In this document: piece by piece, positions 1 to 13,419 of the stretch
Layout of the letters: each line of letters opens with the position of its first letter
Numbering within the stretch: the stretch's first letter is position 1
Assembly: GCA_032622095.1 (NCBI GenBank)
Contig: CP136068.1
Span: 10,151,729 to 10,215,728, forward strand
DNA length: 64,000 nucleotides
From: Siphonodentalium dalli
Taxonomy: Eukaryota; Mollusca; Scaphopoda; Gadilida; Siphonodentaliidae
Direction of reading: 5' to 3'
Notes under the pieces: generated by a model
What the model saw: only the letters and a program-made list of their open reading frames with translations
The model's database searches: none
Told to the model about the DNA's origin: nothing
Made by a program: the position numbers and the translations under genes

Positions 1-2160
1 TTTTCAATTTGCCCCGCGCCATGAAAAGAAATAATGGATATGAATCCATAGCTATTCATCTCATAATCTAATAATCACGTTATGTACATAGTTCACTTTA
101 TAAGTCGAGTATGTGCGTATTTGCGCGAGGATATATTCGGATGTGTGTCTGGGCAAAATATCTTCGATGATCCCACAACGCTGTCTATCATTATAAATAT
201 TGGCCCATATTTCAGTCTGGTAAAAAGTTAAAAAAAAACAAGTTGGTAGAACACGTAATTTGGTGATCGCTTGGAACAAATAAACAGTATTGGTTATTAA
301 AATAGTAAAATGCAGGCTTAACCACCTATAATTCGTATATGGTTGGGTTGTGAACATTGGCTATGCATATATAATGTCTATATTGTAACAACCACTCTTT
401 GTATGGCTGTTATTAAGAAATAGTGGAACTCGAACATGTCAAATTGGGTTATATTACAACTAATAAATAGGATTTTTCATATGCTATGGTGTTAAATCAT
501 GCCTTCTCCATGTGCAGTATCAACTGCTTTTTTGTAAAACAACATTTTGCCGATACTAAAGATTGCATCCGGGGAGAATATTTTATCATATTGAGTATTG
601 GTTTAATGATCCGAAACCAATAGGTCCAAACAACTGGCCATTCAAAATAACTCCCTTGGAATCATATGACTTAGGATTTTTAAATGTCATTATTCCTCGT
701 TTTACAGGGAGGACATCCAAGTTACATTACAGACAATAGTCGTTATAGGATATAAACTTTGAGCACACCGGTGCGGCTGATATCACAATAAACGGACCAA
801 TATGTCGCATTTCGAGTATAACGCAACACTAATACAATTCCGCAGTCGATCGTGTATAATGCAACATGGATATGGTTATTTCATAAATTACTGTGGGATT
901 TCAAATGTCATATGTTACATTAACGACATATGTGTTACACATATACGTAACCTGTGCATTTGGACTCTTCTAGTTCCATGTCGAGGAAAGAAGAGCAGTT
1001 TAATATATTCGGGAGCTCACTTGTTAAAGAATTGCTGTAAAATACCCCTTCTCTTGTCAAACAAACGATATGTGGGCGTTTATTGTTACATGAAATACTT
1101 TTTTCATAATTGTCTTATTAGACACAAAACACGATGAAAATGGAATATTGAACATGTATTTTTCCAAGAAAACAGAAGGAAAATGTATGGCTGAAATGAA
1201 GAATTCACCATATAGAAAGAAGCTTGTGGAGACAATATATAGTGCGTTCCGCTGCCCTCTTTCTTAACTGCATGCACACACACCAGTCCTGATACACAAA
1301 ATGGAGCATCTACTAGCGACATATATGTCTATATCATATATATATACGTGAGTTACAATCGTGGGCCAACTGGGCCATTCAGATCACATGCGCTGAGTCA
1401 ATAGAAAAACAAATGGATGCTGCTATTTAATGCATCATGCATGTAACCTACATAACATCTCAACTAAATTATGTTACGGGGAGCGTTTCGTGAGAACTTA
1501 TTTCAGGTAAAGTTACACGAGACGTACTGGCATGTAGATAAACAGGAATTTATCTGGTCAATAATAACCTGGCCCACATGCTTGACTATGTACACGATTA
1601 GTCGGTTAAGAATAAGTTAAGATTTATGTCCGAAGTACAACATTTAACCTTTAACTGGGAAGATGATTTTCAACCAGTGGTGAGCGATGTGGCAGATACG
1701 CGCATATGTGATTTAAGTGCATATGCGTGTAACCGAAATCGCATAAAAGGCACCCGATTCTCACGCAGAGATGCACACAAACGGAAGCACTAGGATCAAC
1801 CAAAACAGGCTAATAAAGAGAGAACAAGATGCGTGCAAATGGTAATTTGAAATATGTTTCACGGAAAACCCTAACTAATCACAACTATGGTTATCTTCCA
1901 AACCTTTGCACATATGGCCTTTACAATATATGTAAAATGTATAACTGACATTTAAAACTTTAATAGTAAGCAGTATGTGAAACCTTTAAATATACGGGGA
2001 AACTGAGAAAATATACTCGGCCAACAATCTTTCATAAATTCCAAATTTACTCAGTAATTCATTACATATTGGCATAATACCTTTATGATGTACATGTATA
2101 CTGTTCCGTGAATTATCTGCACATCATTTTAGCCATGCAACGAAATGTGCATTCTTCTAA
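1..2160. other. Gene-free stretch
   Basis: AT-rich DNA with only short chance ORFs of up to about 110 codons and no recognisable domain, splice-flanked exon or repeat structure. I see nothing supportable here. Confidence 0.5.
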
Positions 2161-2689
2161 TTTATATAAACTATGGAGTTTATGAACAACTCATATCACC
2201 CGAAACATTATGCGTGGCTAGATGGTCCCGTTGGGGTGCCCATCCTGAAAATTGCTAACTGCATCCCTTGGAATGGTACTTTCCAACCGATACCTTATAA
2301 GCTCTCTATCTGTTGGATATTTTCAATCGGACTCCCCCTCCTAAGATTGGAAAATTTGCAACTGAAATTATTACCAACAAAGCAACCAAAATTACAGGTT
2401 GGAAAATTCAACAATGAGAAAACATTCAACCTATATGTGGTGCCATATGTCCAACTAATATTCTGTCAGGCATGAAACTTCCAAATTTTTACCAAAGTTG
2501 ACTCCCCCCTGTTGACACGTCCCTATATTCAAAACATAGTTTGGTTAATCAATGGGTATTCAATTATGACATATGTATTGATACATTCAACTAGACGTGG
2601 CAGTGTCGTCAATAATCACCTTCGCAAACACCCTAAATCGTTTTCTCCCCATTTGCTGTCAATGATATCTGTCATATCCTCATGTTTAC

Positions 2690-3170
2690 TCTAAACAGCA
2701 GTTTCACACAGTCTCGTCCACACCCTCAACCTGGTGTTACCCTTCTATTTAAATATATGTCTTGTTCACCTCTGCATGCCCTACTTCCGCTTCACAACAA
2801 TCCTCAACATTATCAACCTGCTTCTCTTCTGCGCTTTCACCACCAATGACATCTGTCTTAACTACCTGTTTTACAAGCCTGGTCACTCTCTACTACAGTC
2901 TCACGACATACATATAGCTCTCCGCGCTCTCGATTTATATGATAATCCATCTGTATACCACTTTCCTCGAAACTGTCCTAATAGCATACTCAATATCTAC
3001 TGCAGTCTCCGGAAATGTCTCATAAATACTCCCCATCTCCATCTGCTTACCACTTTCATTGACAACAGTGTACTGTCTCACTCATTTGCACATCTCTATT
3101 TCTTGTCGTCTCGTCCACAGAACAACTTCCTCTCTTTCGCCGACATATATATATGACCTATGTGCACACT
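2690..3170 (+). repeat. Pyrimidine-skewed segment
   Basis: The + strand is strongly C/T rich for nearly 500 bases, with recurring short words such as ctctactacagtctc and cctcaac. A 140-codon open frame (2734-3156) results mainly from the lack of purine-rich stop codons. Its product is low in charge with no domain I recognise, so I treat it as a compositional by-product. This could be a decayed repeat or intronic tract. Confidence 0.3.
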
Positions 3171-3654
3171 CTCTACTACACGGAGTTGTACTTTATATGT
3201 TCTGTTCACAGCCTCACCATGCATGACAGATGCTACTTCCAAAAAATTGCGATAACACATTCGTGAGTTCTACATCAGTGGCATTTTGACATATTTCTCT
3301 TTCCTGTAATCACTTTTCAAGAAAAGGTGCATGAATATGAGCATGCCTGCCTGTGGTTCACATTAGAATTCCCAACAATAAAACATTGTGCCACATATAG
3401 TACGACAGTTTTATCACACAATTAGGCTACTGTGCGAGCAAATTTGTATTACTGCAACAAATAAACCTTCTAACATACTCTGGTCTTGTAGCACATTTTG
3501 TACTTAACGTAACGAACATGCGATCTAATCGTGAATTAAACAGTAACTAATCATAACTAATTCAGCTAGCTTGTCCACCATATCACACCCACATATAGCC
3601 ATTGCCACTAATTTATTATTCGTATAAAGGTGGAAGGTTTTTCCGCCTTACACT

Positions 3655-4290
3655 ATAATATTAAATTAGTGACAGCTAATCGTAGTATTTCGTGTAACGT
3701 TAATTGTGCTTGGAAATGTATCACTATCATGTAAACTTCGATATTTCCAAATCAGTTTCACACTGCCCATCCAAATATGTAATATCTACACAAAGTAAAC
3801 TAATGCTGAACAGAATAACAAACGATTTCCAGCTATTATTTACAATAGTATAATCCATGTAACACACTGCCGTCCATCGTGTTACTCGCAGAGTATTTCA
3901 TGTAACGAAAACACCATTTGATACGTCTCACATGTATAATATGTATGGTATATTATCATATGTGTTCGTTCATGTCAGAATAAGAGCAGGAAAACGACAA
4001 AGTGACTAAAAGCGGATTTTATTCAAAACTAACTCCGTTTTAGGTAAGACTTTTATATCTTGTAACAATTCAAGTATTTCCCGTAACGATATTTCACATG
4101 ATACACCATCCAAGCAAATGATATCTCATAGAAATATAACTTCTTTACTAAAAGTTAATAAGATACCCAACAGTTTACACGTAATTCCACTTAAAATTTA
4201 GGTGCCTATATTTCAAATAGTCTGATCTTAATGTAATGTTTTATTTCCAGTAACAAAACAGGTCATTCCTGTAATTGTTTTTTTTTCGTA
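3655..4290. repeat. Weak diverged tandem repeat, about 190 bp
   Basis: The phrase agtatttc..gtaacg recurs near 3688, 3893 and 4072, each time followed by related words (tgatac, ctaaaag or ctaatg). This suggests three strongly diverged units of roughly 180-205 bp. The match outside these anchors is weak. Confidence 0.25.
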
Positions 4291-4299
4291 ACAGGAGGA

Positions 4300-6130
4300 G
4301 ACCGTTACAGGAGATATGTATTGGCTACCAAAAACAAAATATCTCAACGATTTCTCCCATCAGCGGGGAGATAATGTGGCAATCAAAATGACTTAGAAAC
4401 ATCTCTTCAAAAATGATTTAGAGATACTGAGGTCTCTGGTTATATCGATTAAATTCACGTTACATTTCAGACGCTTTTGAAATATACGGTTGTGTGTGCA
4501 CCTACCTGATACATATTTTTTTCGACACTCTTTCTGAAAATTCAAAATCTGCGCACATGTTTGAACATACCATGTGTTCTCACTTTTATAATGCAAGTGA
4601 TGTAATTTACTATATACAGGTAGGTCCTATTATTTTGCTCTTATACCACTTCGTTACAGAAGAGACATTGAGTTGAGGGACAAGATGTCACGAACAAAAA
4701 ATATGTGGAAATCTTGGATATTGATGGCCTAAGGTTTATTATCATTAAGAGTAATGACCATTGTTCAATTACACATGAAAGTTTCCATAATTATTGTGAA
4801 CAATATCTATAGACGGATGACGAAACTCGAAATTTTGAAATTGGGACATGAGTTTTAGTGGAAATTCGGCTATAAAAGTGACGAGTATGGGGTGAATATA
4901 CCGCTATACAACAGGTGTACGGTATATATTTTATAGAAATCATTGCGGGCCATATATAAAATTATACTTTGTCAGCATATATCTTGCCTAGAAGACGCTA
5001 GTGTCAAAGGACAAGAATATGGGCCAAAATTGTTAATGACTCATATGCCATGTTTGTCATTTGTCATTTTCACTTTCAAGTATGCGCATCATTCTATTGT
5101 ACTCAAACGTGTGTACTTAACTTCAATTATTTATGTAACACGATGACCTGAGTGAAATTAAGTGTATTTAAAAAAGTTATCAACAAAGATACTCCACATG
5201 TTGAAATCATTGTCTACATGGCTTGTTGTCAATTTCATGCCGCTTTATAGTTCTTATTGTTTGGATAAGTGGGAACTGAATGCAGCAGCTGACTTCGATT
5301 TGAAACATAAATTGATAGAGAACAACCCCAACTCTTATTCATGTTCTTTATAACGACATATAATGGTACATGTCACAGGAAACAATGCAGCGAGAACAAA
5401 TCGATTGTTCACTTCTTCAATGCGCCAATCTGAATGTCACACAATGACAAACCATCTTTGTATGTCGATTAAATATTTAAAGTTCGTATCTCACCGACAA
5501 ACAAATAGACTCACATCAATCGAAGAATGCACATATGTTTCAAGTGGCATTTACATATGTGATAACATTACCCACACCAGATATATGTATATGTATGAAA
5601 GCCTGTTTGGACAAAAATGACATTCCCTGTGATAACAGAAGTCGTGCATCTCAATTGGGACCGGTAACCATCTGCGCAGAGACGCAAGAAGTGTGTCTGT
5701 TTTTCACATTAAGTGATAGGTCAACATCTTGTTTCCTAAGTGATTGGTGTTATTGCTTGAATTGTTTCTAAGACATACTTTTTGATAGTGTCACCGGGTT
5801 GCTAAACGTTATTACAGTTATCCCGATTTTAGCACATAGGCTTATCAAAAACATGTAACTAAAACAAATATAAATTAAAAACTAAATAGCTCGTGACTTT
5901 ATAACAAATTCATCGCTATCGTCGTAATGCTGGTTTAAACATATTTTAATGTAAATATTATACAAATCGATTGGGAAATAAGTTAGAAAACATCGATTTG
6001 CCCTTTCGTAATGCTTCAAGCGGTAGATTACATCGATTAAGTTCTCACTTCTACCGAACATAATGCAACGTACGCGCCTAATCAATTTTTTGAAATTCCA
6101 AATCCAATCACTCCAGAAGTTTTGCACATT
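4300..6130. other. Gene-free stretch
   Basis: No supportable gene. Short open frames around 5363-5771 include a cysteine-containing stretch but have no convincing splice frame or homologous domain. Confidence 0.4.
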
Positions 6131-6132
6131 GA

Positions 6133-6716
6133 TATACAGGGGTATATATGTTAGTTAATATGTATTATCAGCTATTATGATTCACTCAGTTAATATGTAT
6201 AATAACTGAAATTAGGAGTGTTTTATTAGACATATTAACTGATTTTGATAATTCGCTGGTATAATTGTATAATTCATTGTAGACTAATAAAACTTAGATT
6301 CTCTGGCTACTCTATTGCTTAATTGGCTGTGGCATGGCCATCACTTTGTTTTCACAACAGGAAATGGTTTCCCTCCACCGCAATGGGTTTGTGTTGACAA
6401 GGAATAGTGGCTTCTTGACACTTGAGCAAAATCCTGCATGTGTAATTAGTATAGTGGATTCAGTCATAATTCTGTTCTAGCATATAAATGTTTCAAATAA
6501 ATATATTATGGTTAATAAATATGTTGATGAACTCACACAAGTTGTTATTGCCAATTATCAAAATCAGTTAATATGTCTAATAAAACACTCCTAATTTCAG
6601 TTATTATGTATAATAACTGAAAATTTCAGATATTATACATATTAACTGAGCGAATCAGGTATTGCACATAATAACTGAAAATTTAAGGTATTATACATAT
6701 TAACTAAATAATATAC
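6133..6716. mobile_element. MITE-like element with long inverted ends
   Basis: The left end (6133-6255) and right end (6551-6716) are inverted copies of one another. Both carry the core ttaggagtgttttattag, the phrase gttaatatgtataataac, and a junction reading aaaatcagttaatatgtct. The interior of about 300 bp has no ORF. The terminal repeats themselves contain iterated copies of the short palindromic word ttattatacataa. It looks like a non-autonomous DNA transposon, and its family is unknown. Confidence 0.55.
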
Positions 6717-6852
6717 AGTTATCGCCCGTGATTGAGTGAGACACGTGATTTGTCGCCCGCTCGATACCTGGAATGTAGCGGCCCTAGGGTGACATTCCAG
6801 TTCGAGAGCGGCGACAAATCCCCGTGTCTCACGAAAACATGGGTGATAACTG
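6715..6852. repeat. 138-bp hairpin element
   Basis: An imperfect palindrome whose arms begin with acagttatcgcccgtg and end with catgggtgataactgt. Inner arms share gagacacg..atttgtcgc and ggaatgt/acattcc. It abuts the right end of the preceding MITE-like element, so it may be part of that element or a separate insertion. Confidence 0.5.
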
Positions 6853-7547
6853 TTTTGTTATCTGACAAAGGAGTACACACGAACCTCCTAAATAGCAGGC
6901 CTAAATGCGTGCGTATATATTCTTTAATCCAGTTCGAAGAGTAAATTTTTGTTGGAATCCTCGCTTTTCAGAAAATAAAACATTCACATTCTGGATCAAT
7001 TAACACACCCATCATTTGCGCAGCTATTATCCGGTCAGTTTTCTAGTCGCATGGTGGGAATCGGTTCACGGAAAGAGGAGTAAAGCAATTTCGATGTTGA
7101 GTAGCCATGCAGCGAAATGTTCGGTTTCGTTCAAATGAGCGTAAAGACGCAGGCACGCGTGTTAATTTCCAGAACGCTAAAATGTGAAACTAACACGTTG
7201 TAGTTGTGCAAAAAGAGTTACGTCCCTTCATACTTCCGATCTGGCGTGTTTATTTCAAGAAAATAATGGGAAGATGTATCCGATTTTGCCGACACTGTAG
7301 TGGTTTTATGATTGAATAATTGTATCAAGCTTAAGTATGCATTAATAATTTTAGCTGTCAACCTCTCATTGTTTGTTACTTGTTTCAATGCTGGTTTTTT
7401 CCCTCTCATATTTTCGAGACTCCGTGTCAGCTGACATTAAAATGATATTAAATTTAAATGTTCTTGAAAATATATCTCTCTTAATCTACTTCATTATTCC
7501 ACTGAATTATCAAATGGTCAAATGTCCAAAACTGTGGTAATAATAGT

Positions 7548-7733
7548 AATAACATGATTTCATCGGGCATTGTGGTTTATTAACGGCCCTCTGGGCAGAT
7601 TAACTGCCCTCGGACCTATTACCGCCCCTCGACTTCGTCTCGGGCCGCTAATAGGTCCTTGGGCTGTTAATCATTCCAGCCGGGCCGTTAATAAACCATA
7701 ATGCCCGATGAAATCATGTTATTGTTATATTAA
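7548..7733. repeat. 186-bp near-perfect hairpin
   Basis: The outer arms are near-perfect reverse complements over about 45 bases (aacatgatttcatcgggcat against atgcccgatgaaatcatgtt). They continue inward through ggtttattaacggcc and its complement. Inner arms contain ctattacc/ggctaatag words. No ORF. It is consistent with a small foldback MITE. Confidence 0.6.
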
Positions 7734-7989
7734 CTGTAGCATATACACAAGACAAACTCTTCTCTTTTTTGCCGATCGTCCGTATCAGTTGATAACACTA
7801 TCATCGTCTTATATGACAGCACTTCGTGACCATGTGATCAGAATGCAGGGGTGCATGTTCTATGCACCAGCTATACCAGACATAACAATTTCGAACGTGA
7901 CAAAATGGGCGTAGTGCGTGTTCCGCTGAGGTTGTGTCCGAGCATATATTCGCCATTGACCGCACTTCATGAAATGTGACCCAACATAA

Positions 7990-8240
7990 TCATCGCCCTT
8001 AATATAAATGTTAATCTAACTCCCAGTGTTAGAAAAGCATTGCTTTATCCACCAAGCACGTCATAGCAGACAATATGACCAGTCATCATTACGCGCACAT
8101 TGGTTCAATGTACAAAGAATACTTCGTTTGTGTGTTTATTGAGTTTTGGGATTCGAACCGCGGCCCGTAACGGCGAGCGCGCATTATGACCCAAAGTTCG
8201 ACGTAATACAACACGACCACCGAAGCTACACAAAATATGG
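7990..8240 (-). repeat. tRNA-like SINE relics
   Basis: On the - strand, 8030-8065 resembles a tRNA 5' half with an A-box-like tgcttggtggataaagca. Then 8145-8235 carries a perfect B box (ggttcgaatcc at about 8148-8158) downstream of an A-box-like tagcttcggtgg. The stems do not close as in a functional tRNA, so these look like tRNA-derived SINE fragments rather than tRNA genes. Confidence 0.35.
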
Positions 8241-9680
8241 GCGTATCCCGCCTAGCATCATATATACATGTACTTCCTTTGATATAAGTCATGTACGCGA
8301 AGTAATTGGGTGGCTTCTTAAGTCAGTCTGTCGGAAAACTCATGCAGAGTTAAGCGCCGTGTAAAATTAACTTGATTATTGCAAATATATATAGGCCTAC
8401 CGGTGAGAACAAAATAATCAATACACTATAGAATCTCCATCAGAACGGTCTGTAAATATCTTTTGGATTATTCGACAAAAAATAGCGATATCTCAACAGG
8501 AACGACCACCGTCGCAACACCTTTAAAATTATGACCAAACAGTCGCTTGATCACGTACACTTTTTTCATTCATTGGCCGTATTGATAAATGATGGATGTT
8601 CTGAACAGTGTTCATTTCAACATAATGTCGAGTTAATCTGAGGGCGTCTTCATGATGTTTTAAGCGCGAAATCTCACAGGACGTTCCCCGAATTGCGACG
8701 TTGGGCTTCATTATAGAAAACTGTTGCATGAAGGGTATAATTATGCCACCTTACTAGTAATTACCCTTAAATATGTGATTTGATCAACACATACATGCAT
8801 ACAATTACAAATCCCATGATGGGTTACCAAAATTTGTGCATCACTTTACTGGAATAACAATTAATCCTCTATGCCAAACTTACTTATTTTTTTTATAATG
8901 CTCCTTTAATATGGACATAATTTTCATAAATGGCATGCTCATGTTTAACCCTAAATATACAAAAGGATCAAAATATATACATGATTACACACAGGCGTAC
9001 AATACATGTACATGCGTACACCCTTGTATTTACTGTAATTATGATACCAGTATTAGTATGAGTATCTTTCCTCATGACTTTGTTGTATTTTTGTATACAG
9101 TATAGATTATTTTGATTTTAATATGACAAAATGTCAAAGCAGAAGATATGCATTCATGTACACAGGTGTGTAAACATACACAACTTCTGACAGGCTATAC
9201 AGATATATTTAGTAATTATTAATACTTACATTCACATAATGGTAGCCTACATATTCACTGCATTTGATCCTAAAGAGACATGACCAAATCCATTCACTGC
9301 CTTCGGGAATGATGTTTGCTAGCCTACAGAATATTGTGTCTATGGGTTAACCGTCTGCACCTGTGCAATGGAGCCACCACGTGTTTAGTCGAATCCAAGA
9401 CACCATAAAAATGTTTGTGCAACAATTGCCTGACATTTCCACAAACCGTTTGAATGCATGTAAAATCCGAATAACTTTTATAAGAAACAGGAATAGCTTA
9501 AATGTGATGTTTTCAAGTTTCTTGCACACGAGACGACTCCGATATTTCACGAATCCATGTCATCAAACTGACCTTGACATTTATTATTATTAAATTAGGT
9601 CATGATGTGACAGTACAGTCAGGTCCGAAACATTCCGATCACAATTAAGTCAACTTTATTAAGACGAATTAATTCATGAA
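8241..9680. other. Gene-free stretch
   Basis: AT-rich DNA with no supportable gene or structured repeat. Confidence 0.4.
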
Positions 9681-9686
9681 TTTAGA

Positions 9687-9836
9687 CACAGTTACTGGAC
9701 ATAGGGTCCCGGAGGTAGGGTTTTGTCGAGATTATTGATCGGTATCCATATAAAGCCTTCTTTATAGGGATACCGATTTGTAGGCTCGATGGGCCCTTGT
9801 GTTTGGGACTTTGTGTCCAGTGGGTCTAACTGTGAT
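9687..9836. repeat. 150-bp hairpin element
   Basis: Outer arms share acagtta..ctggaca..gggtccc and its complement. A tight inner hairpin pairs atcggtatcc with ggataccgat around a short centre. No ORF. It is another small foldback element. Confidence 0.5.
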
Positions 9837-10364
9837 TTAGATTTATTTTAAAAACAAATTATCCTGTGTCAGATATAATCAGACGTCGGTGTACCATATA
9901 TACACGTATATACATTCATTTATGGATCTTCATGTTATATGAATTGTAGGTTCTTGTTCGTGTATTTTCAACATACTATTGGCCTACACTCATACATTTA
10001 GCCACATAGGTCTATATACCTACATATATATTATGGAGTTATCTATTTCAACTATGACGTAAGTCCTCGTTGTGGGTCAATTAGATAGCCTACACGTCAA
10101 ATCACAGATATGCGATTTTTGGCAATACTTTCATGAGAAAATAACAAGCGGAATTTGAAATGTTAATTGACCGTCGATTGACTCGCATTCGAGGACTTAC
10201 CAGAAACACATACCCGTCGAATACAAAACATTATTAAAATAATATGTATTTCATATTATGGTTAGCTCTAGTAACAATGCACGGACTATACATATTCATG
10301 CTTACATCTTTAATTCATTCTGAAGTGGAGGGCATATATTTCATTCATTCCATTGTAGGTACTC

Positions 10365-12021
10365 ATGGTTACACCTAACGTAAATTTGAGTGAGGTTCGG
10401 GATTCTGATGAATATAACTTTACAATGAAATGGAACGAAGCGGAACAGGAAAATAACGATTATTTAAATTCTGCTATTAATACCTACAATGAATGTGGAT
10501 ACATTTCACCATCAGACACTATAGATCAATCAAATAAAAAAACAAAATTTTCAATATTCAGCCTCAACTGTCGAAGCGTCAATGCAAATTTCGATTCTTT
10601 GTGTAATCTCCTATGCGACTTAAAGTCGAATAATAATTCATTCGACGTTATTGCTTTAACTGAAACATTTAAAATAAGACAAGCATCGCACTTTCAGATA
10701 CCGGGATATCACCCTATGGAATTCAAGTGCAGAGCTGACGACGATGATGTCAGAGGTGGTGTATGCCTTTATATAAAAGACTCCATTGACTATAAAAATC
10801 GACCCGACCTTAGTGAATTTATTCCACACGTAATAGAAACAATATTCGTGGAAATTAACCCAGGAAAAAATGACTCGGATAATTGGCTGCGTGTATAGAC
10901 CAAATACCGCACCAAAGGCCAACATTGATCAATTTTTGAAAAAATTCGACAATATTTTGGAAAAAATTTATAACCACAAATCATATATATCAGGAGACTT
11001 TAATATTGACCTACTCAATTTCAATTCGCATACAAAAACGATTGATTTCATAAATAACATTTTCACAAGAGGATTCGTGCCAAGGATTACCAAACCTACC
11101 CGAATGACTGATCATTCAGCAACTCTCATCGATAATATATATACCAATAACCTACAAGGTGACTGTAAATCTGGCATAATCACATGCGATGTTTCCGATC
11201 ACTTCGGCGTATTTTATTCAGAATCTAACCAAAAGAGACAAAACAGCACCAAAAATAACAAAGCAACCACTAATCAAAGAAGTTTTAGTCCTGCTAACAT
11301 AATTATATTCAAAAATCTTTTAAAATCGTGTACATTTGACTCCGTCACATCTTGTAGAAGTGTCGACCAAGCATATGAAAACTTCTTAGATATCTATATG
11401 AATGCATATGAACTAGCTTTCCCCATCAAAAGCCGACATATACCCAAAAAATTCATAAAACGCAATCCTTGGATGACATCTGGATTGATTAAGTCAAGTA
11501 TTGTTAAGAACCAGCTATATTTACGCAAATTGAATAAACCCACGGAAACGAACGTAAATAAATATTTGAGTTATTGTACCTTATATAATAAACTAATCAG
11601 AAACAGTAAACATATATACTATACAAATATTCTAGAAGTAAATAAAAATAACTTAAAGAAAACATGGGAAATACTTAAGGGTGCATTGAAGATAAATGGA
11701 AACACAAATAATAACCCCAAGATCTTTACCGAAAACGGAATAGAACTTGAAAATTCCAAACTCATATCGGAAAAGTTCAATGACTTTTTCTCAAAAATTG
11801 GGCGGGAAACTAGCCAACTCAATGAACATGAAAATGACTCTCATTTTACAGATTTTCTCCATATCCGCAGACCAGACGACATCAATTTCAAAATAATTCC
11901 GACCGCTATGCAGGAAACCATCCTCACATGTTTCTCTATGACTGGGAAAGTATCAAGGGATATGAATGGTATATCAACTAAACTTATCAAGGAAACAATT
12001 GAGGAAATAGCCCCAGCATGA
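10365..12021 (+). pseudogene. LINE endonuclease domain, frameshifted
   Basis: Two overlapping frames (10365-10898 and 10870-12021) together give an exonuclease-endonuclease-phosphatase domain, which in living LINEs nicks target DNA for target-primed reverse transcription. Visible motifs in order are LNCRS, ALTET, RGGVCLYIKDS, GCVYRPN, SGDFNIDLL and SDHFGVF, matching the family's catalytic Asn, Glu, Tyr, Asp/Asn and His positions. The switch between frames falls in the A run of gccaggaaaaaatgac-like sequence near 10862-10869, so one indel explains it. The second frame continues into the linker before RT and ends at a TGA inside a segment that should read on into RT. It is not functional as it stands. 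Confidence 0.85.
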
Positions 12022-12044
12022 TTGCATATTTTTAACTTGACAAA

Positions 12045-12480
12045 ATGAAAATTTCTAAAGTAGTTCCGATCCCAAAAAATAATACCACGCATGAAATTTC
12101 CAACTACAGACCTATCAGCATTCTTCCAGCTATCTCTAAACTTCTCGAAAAAATAATGCATAAACGATTACTAGACTTCTTAAATCATTCAACCTTTCAT
12201 CCTGTATTACACCTCCTCGATCAAGTTGTCTCAAATAATGACAAAATGACAAGAGATTCCACTTTAGCTCTATTTCTCGACCTCCCAAAGCATTTGACAC
12301 GATATTTTACTTCATAAACTAGATCACTATGGTATACGAGGCACAGCATACTCATGGTTTCAGAGCTACCTGAAAAATAGAAGGCAATATGTTGAACTCA
12401 ATGGTATCAAATCTAAATTGACGGAAGTGACGTGTGGAGTGCTCCAGGGATAATTTCTGGGACCGATAATTTTCTTAATT
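12045..12480 (+). pseudogene. LINE reverse transcriptase, N-terminal part, broken
   Basis: The frame opening at 12045 contains the RT motifs KVVPIPK and NYRPISILPAISKLLEK, diagnostic of LINE RT block 1/2. After about 12280 the correct reading moves to other frames, where a KAFDT-like block and a WFQSYLKNRRQYV block are recognisable. The LQG block ends in a TAA at 12451-12453 just before FLGPIIF. Stops and shifts make this part inactive. Confidence 0.8.
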
Positions 12481-12492
12481 TACGTTAACGAT

Positions 12493-13419
12493 ATGTCAAA
12501 TTCGACAACAATCGATATCTTATCATACGCGGACGATACGACTCTAATAACTGGTGGAAAAAATGGCATCCTTGTAGAAAGTTATGTGAATAATGAGTTA
12601 CGCAACATATTTGCTTGTTGCTGTAGCAATAAGTTAGTGATCAATACTAAAAAAAGCAAATATATGCTGATACACCCAGAGAACAATGATGACAAATGGA
12701 ACTTTATAAAGGTTTACTTAAATAATATGGAACTAAACAAGATAGGAGATCTTGAGCACGAATCCTCCACAAAATTCCTAGGAATCCATATAGATGAAAA
12801 CCTGACTTTCAAAAAACACGTGTCCTCTGTTTGTTCAAAAATGGTGAATGCCATATATCGCATCAATAAAGTTAAACACTTCTTTCCTGGTAGCGCACTT
12901 AAAACATTATATTATGCTCTAATACAAAGCCATTTAGTCTACGGTGTTCAATTATGGGGACACGTCCCTGCGGTCAAAAACAATTTCATGCTTCAAAAAC
13001 GCGCGATACGAGTTATATGTAATAAGAAATATAGAAGCCACACAGAACCTCTCTTTAAAAAAGAAAATATACTCAAAATCTACGACATCCACAAAGTACA
13101 AGCGGCTGTTTACATGCATGATTGGTATAATATGCGTTTAATAGAATCATTTACCGACATGTTTGCCAAACTGAAAACCGGACCAGCCACCCGGCAAAAG
13201 CACCCACTATTTAAAAAAAACCCAAGAACATCTTGGTCCCAACAACTACCATTTCATTCCTTTCCAACTATATGGAACAACTTTGATAACGAATTTACAT
13301 CATACCAATCCAGGCACACATTCAAACGACGTTTACAAGCCGCTTGCATTAAAAAATATGCTGCAACAATTAAATGCAACAATCAAAGATATCCCGACTG
13401 TGTGGTAGCTCCTCAATAA
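12493..13419 (+). pseudogene. LINE reverse transcriptase, catalytic and C-terminal part
   Basis: A 308-codon open stretch starts in the RT palm and includes the catalytic SYADDTTLI (YADD at about 12526-12537), LVINTKKSKYM, KFLGIHIDENLTFKKHV and LKTLYYALIQSHLVYGVQLWG, all standard late RT blocks. The C-terminal region resembles the variable tail seen after RT in CR1/Jockey-type elements, ending at a TAA at 13417-13419. This stretch is open, but it is cut off from its N-terminal half by the stop and frameshift upstream. Confidence 0.85.

Noticed and set aside
802-1137. 111-codon ORF as a gene
   Set aside because: No recognisable motif, AT-rich chance frame and no flanking exon signals.
2734-3156. 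140-codon ORF as a gene
   Set aside because: It results from a pyrimidine-rich strand, has no domain and no splice or promoter support.
5535-5771. Cysteine-rich exon near 5.58-5.76 kb
   Set aside because: An acceptor-like accag precedes it, but there is no donor in phase and no recognisable cysteine spacing.
8140-8240. A functional tRNA gene on the - strand
   Set aside because: A perfect B box is present but acceptor and T stems do not pair. Better read as a SINE relic.
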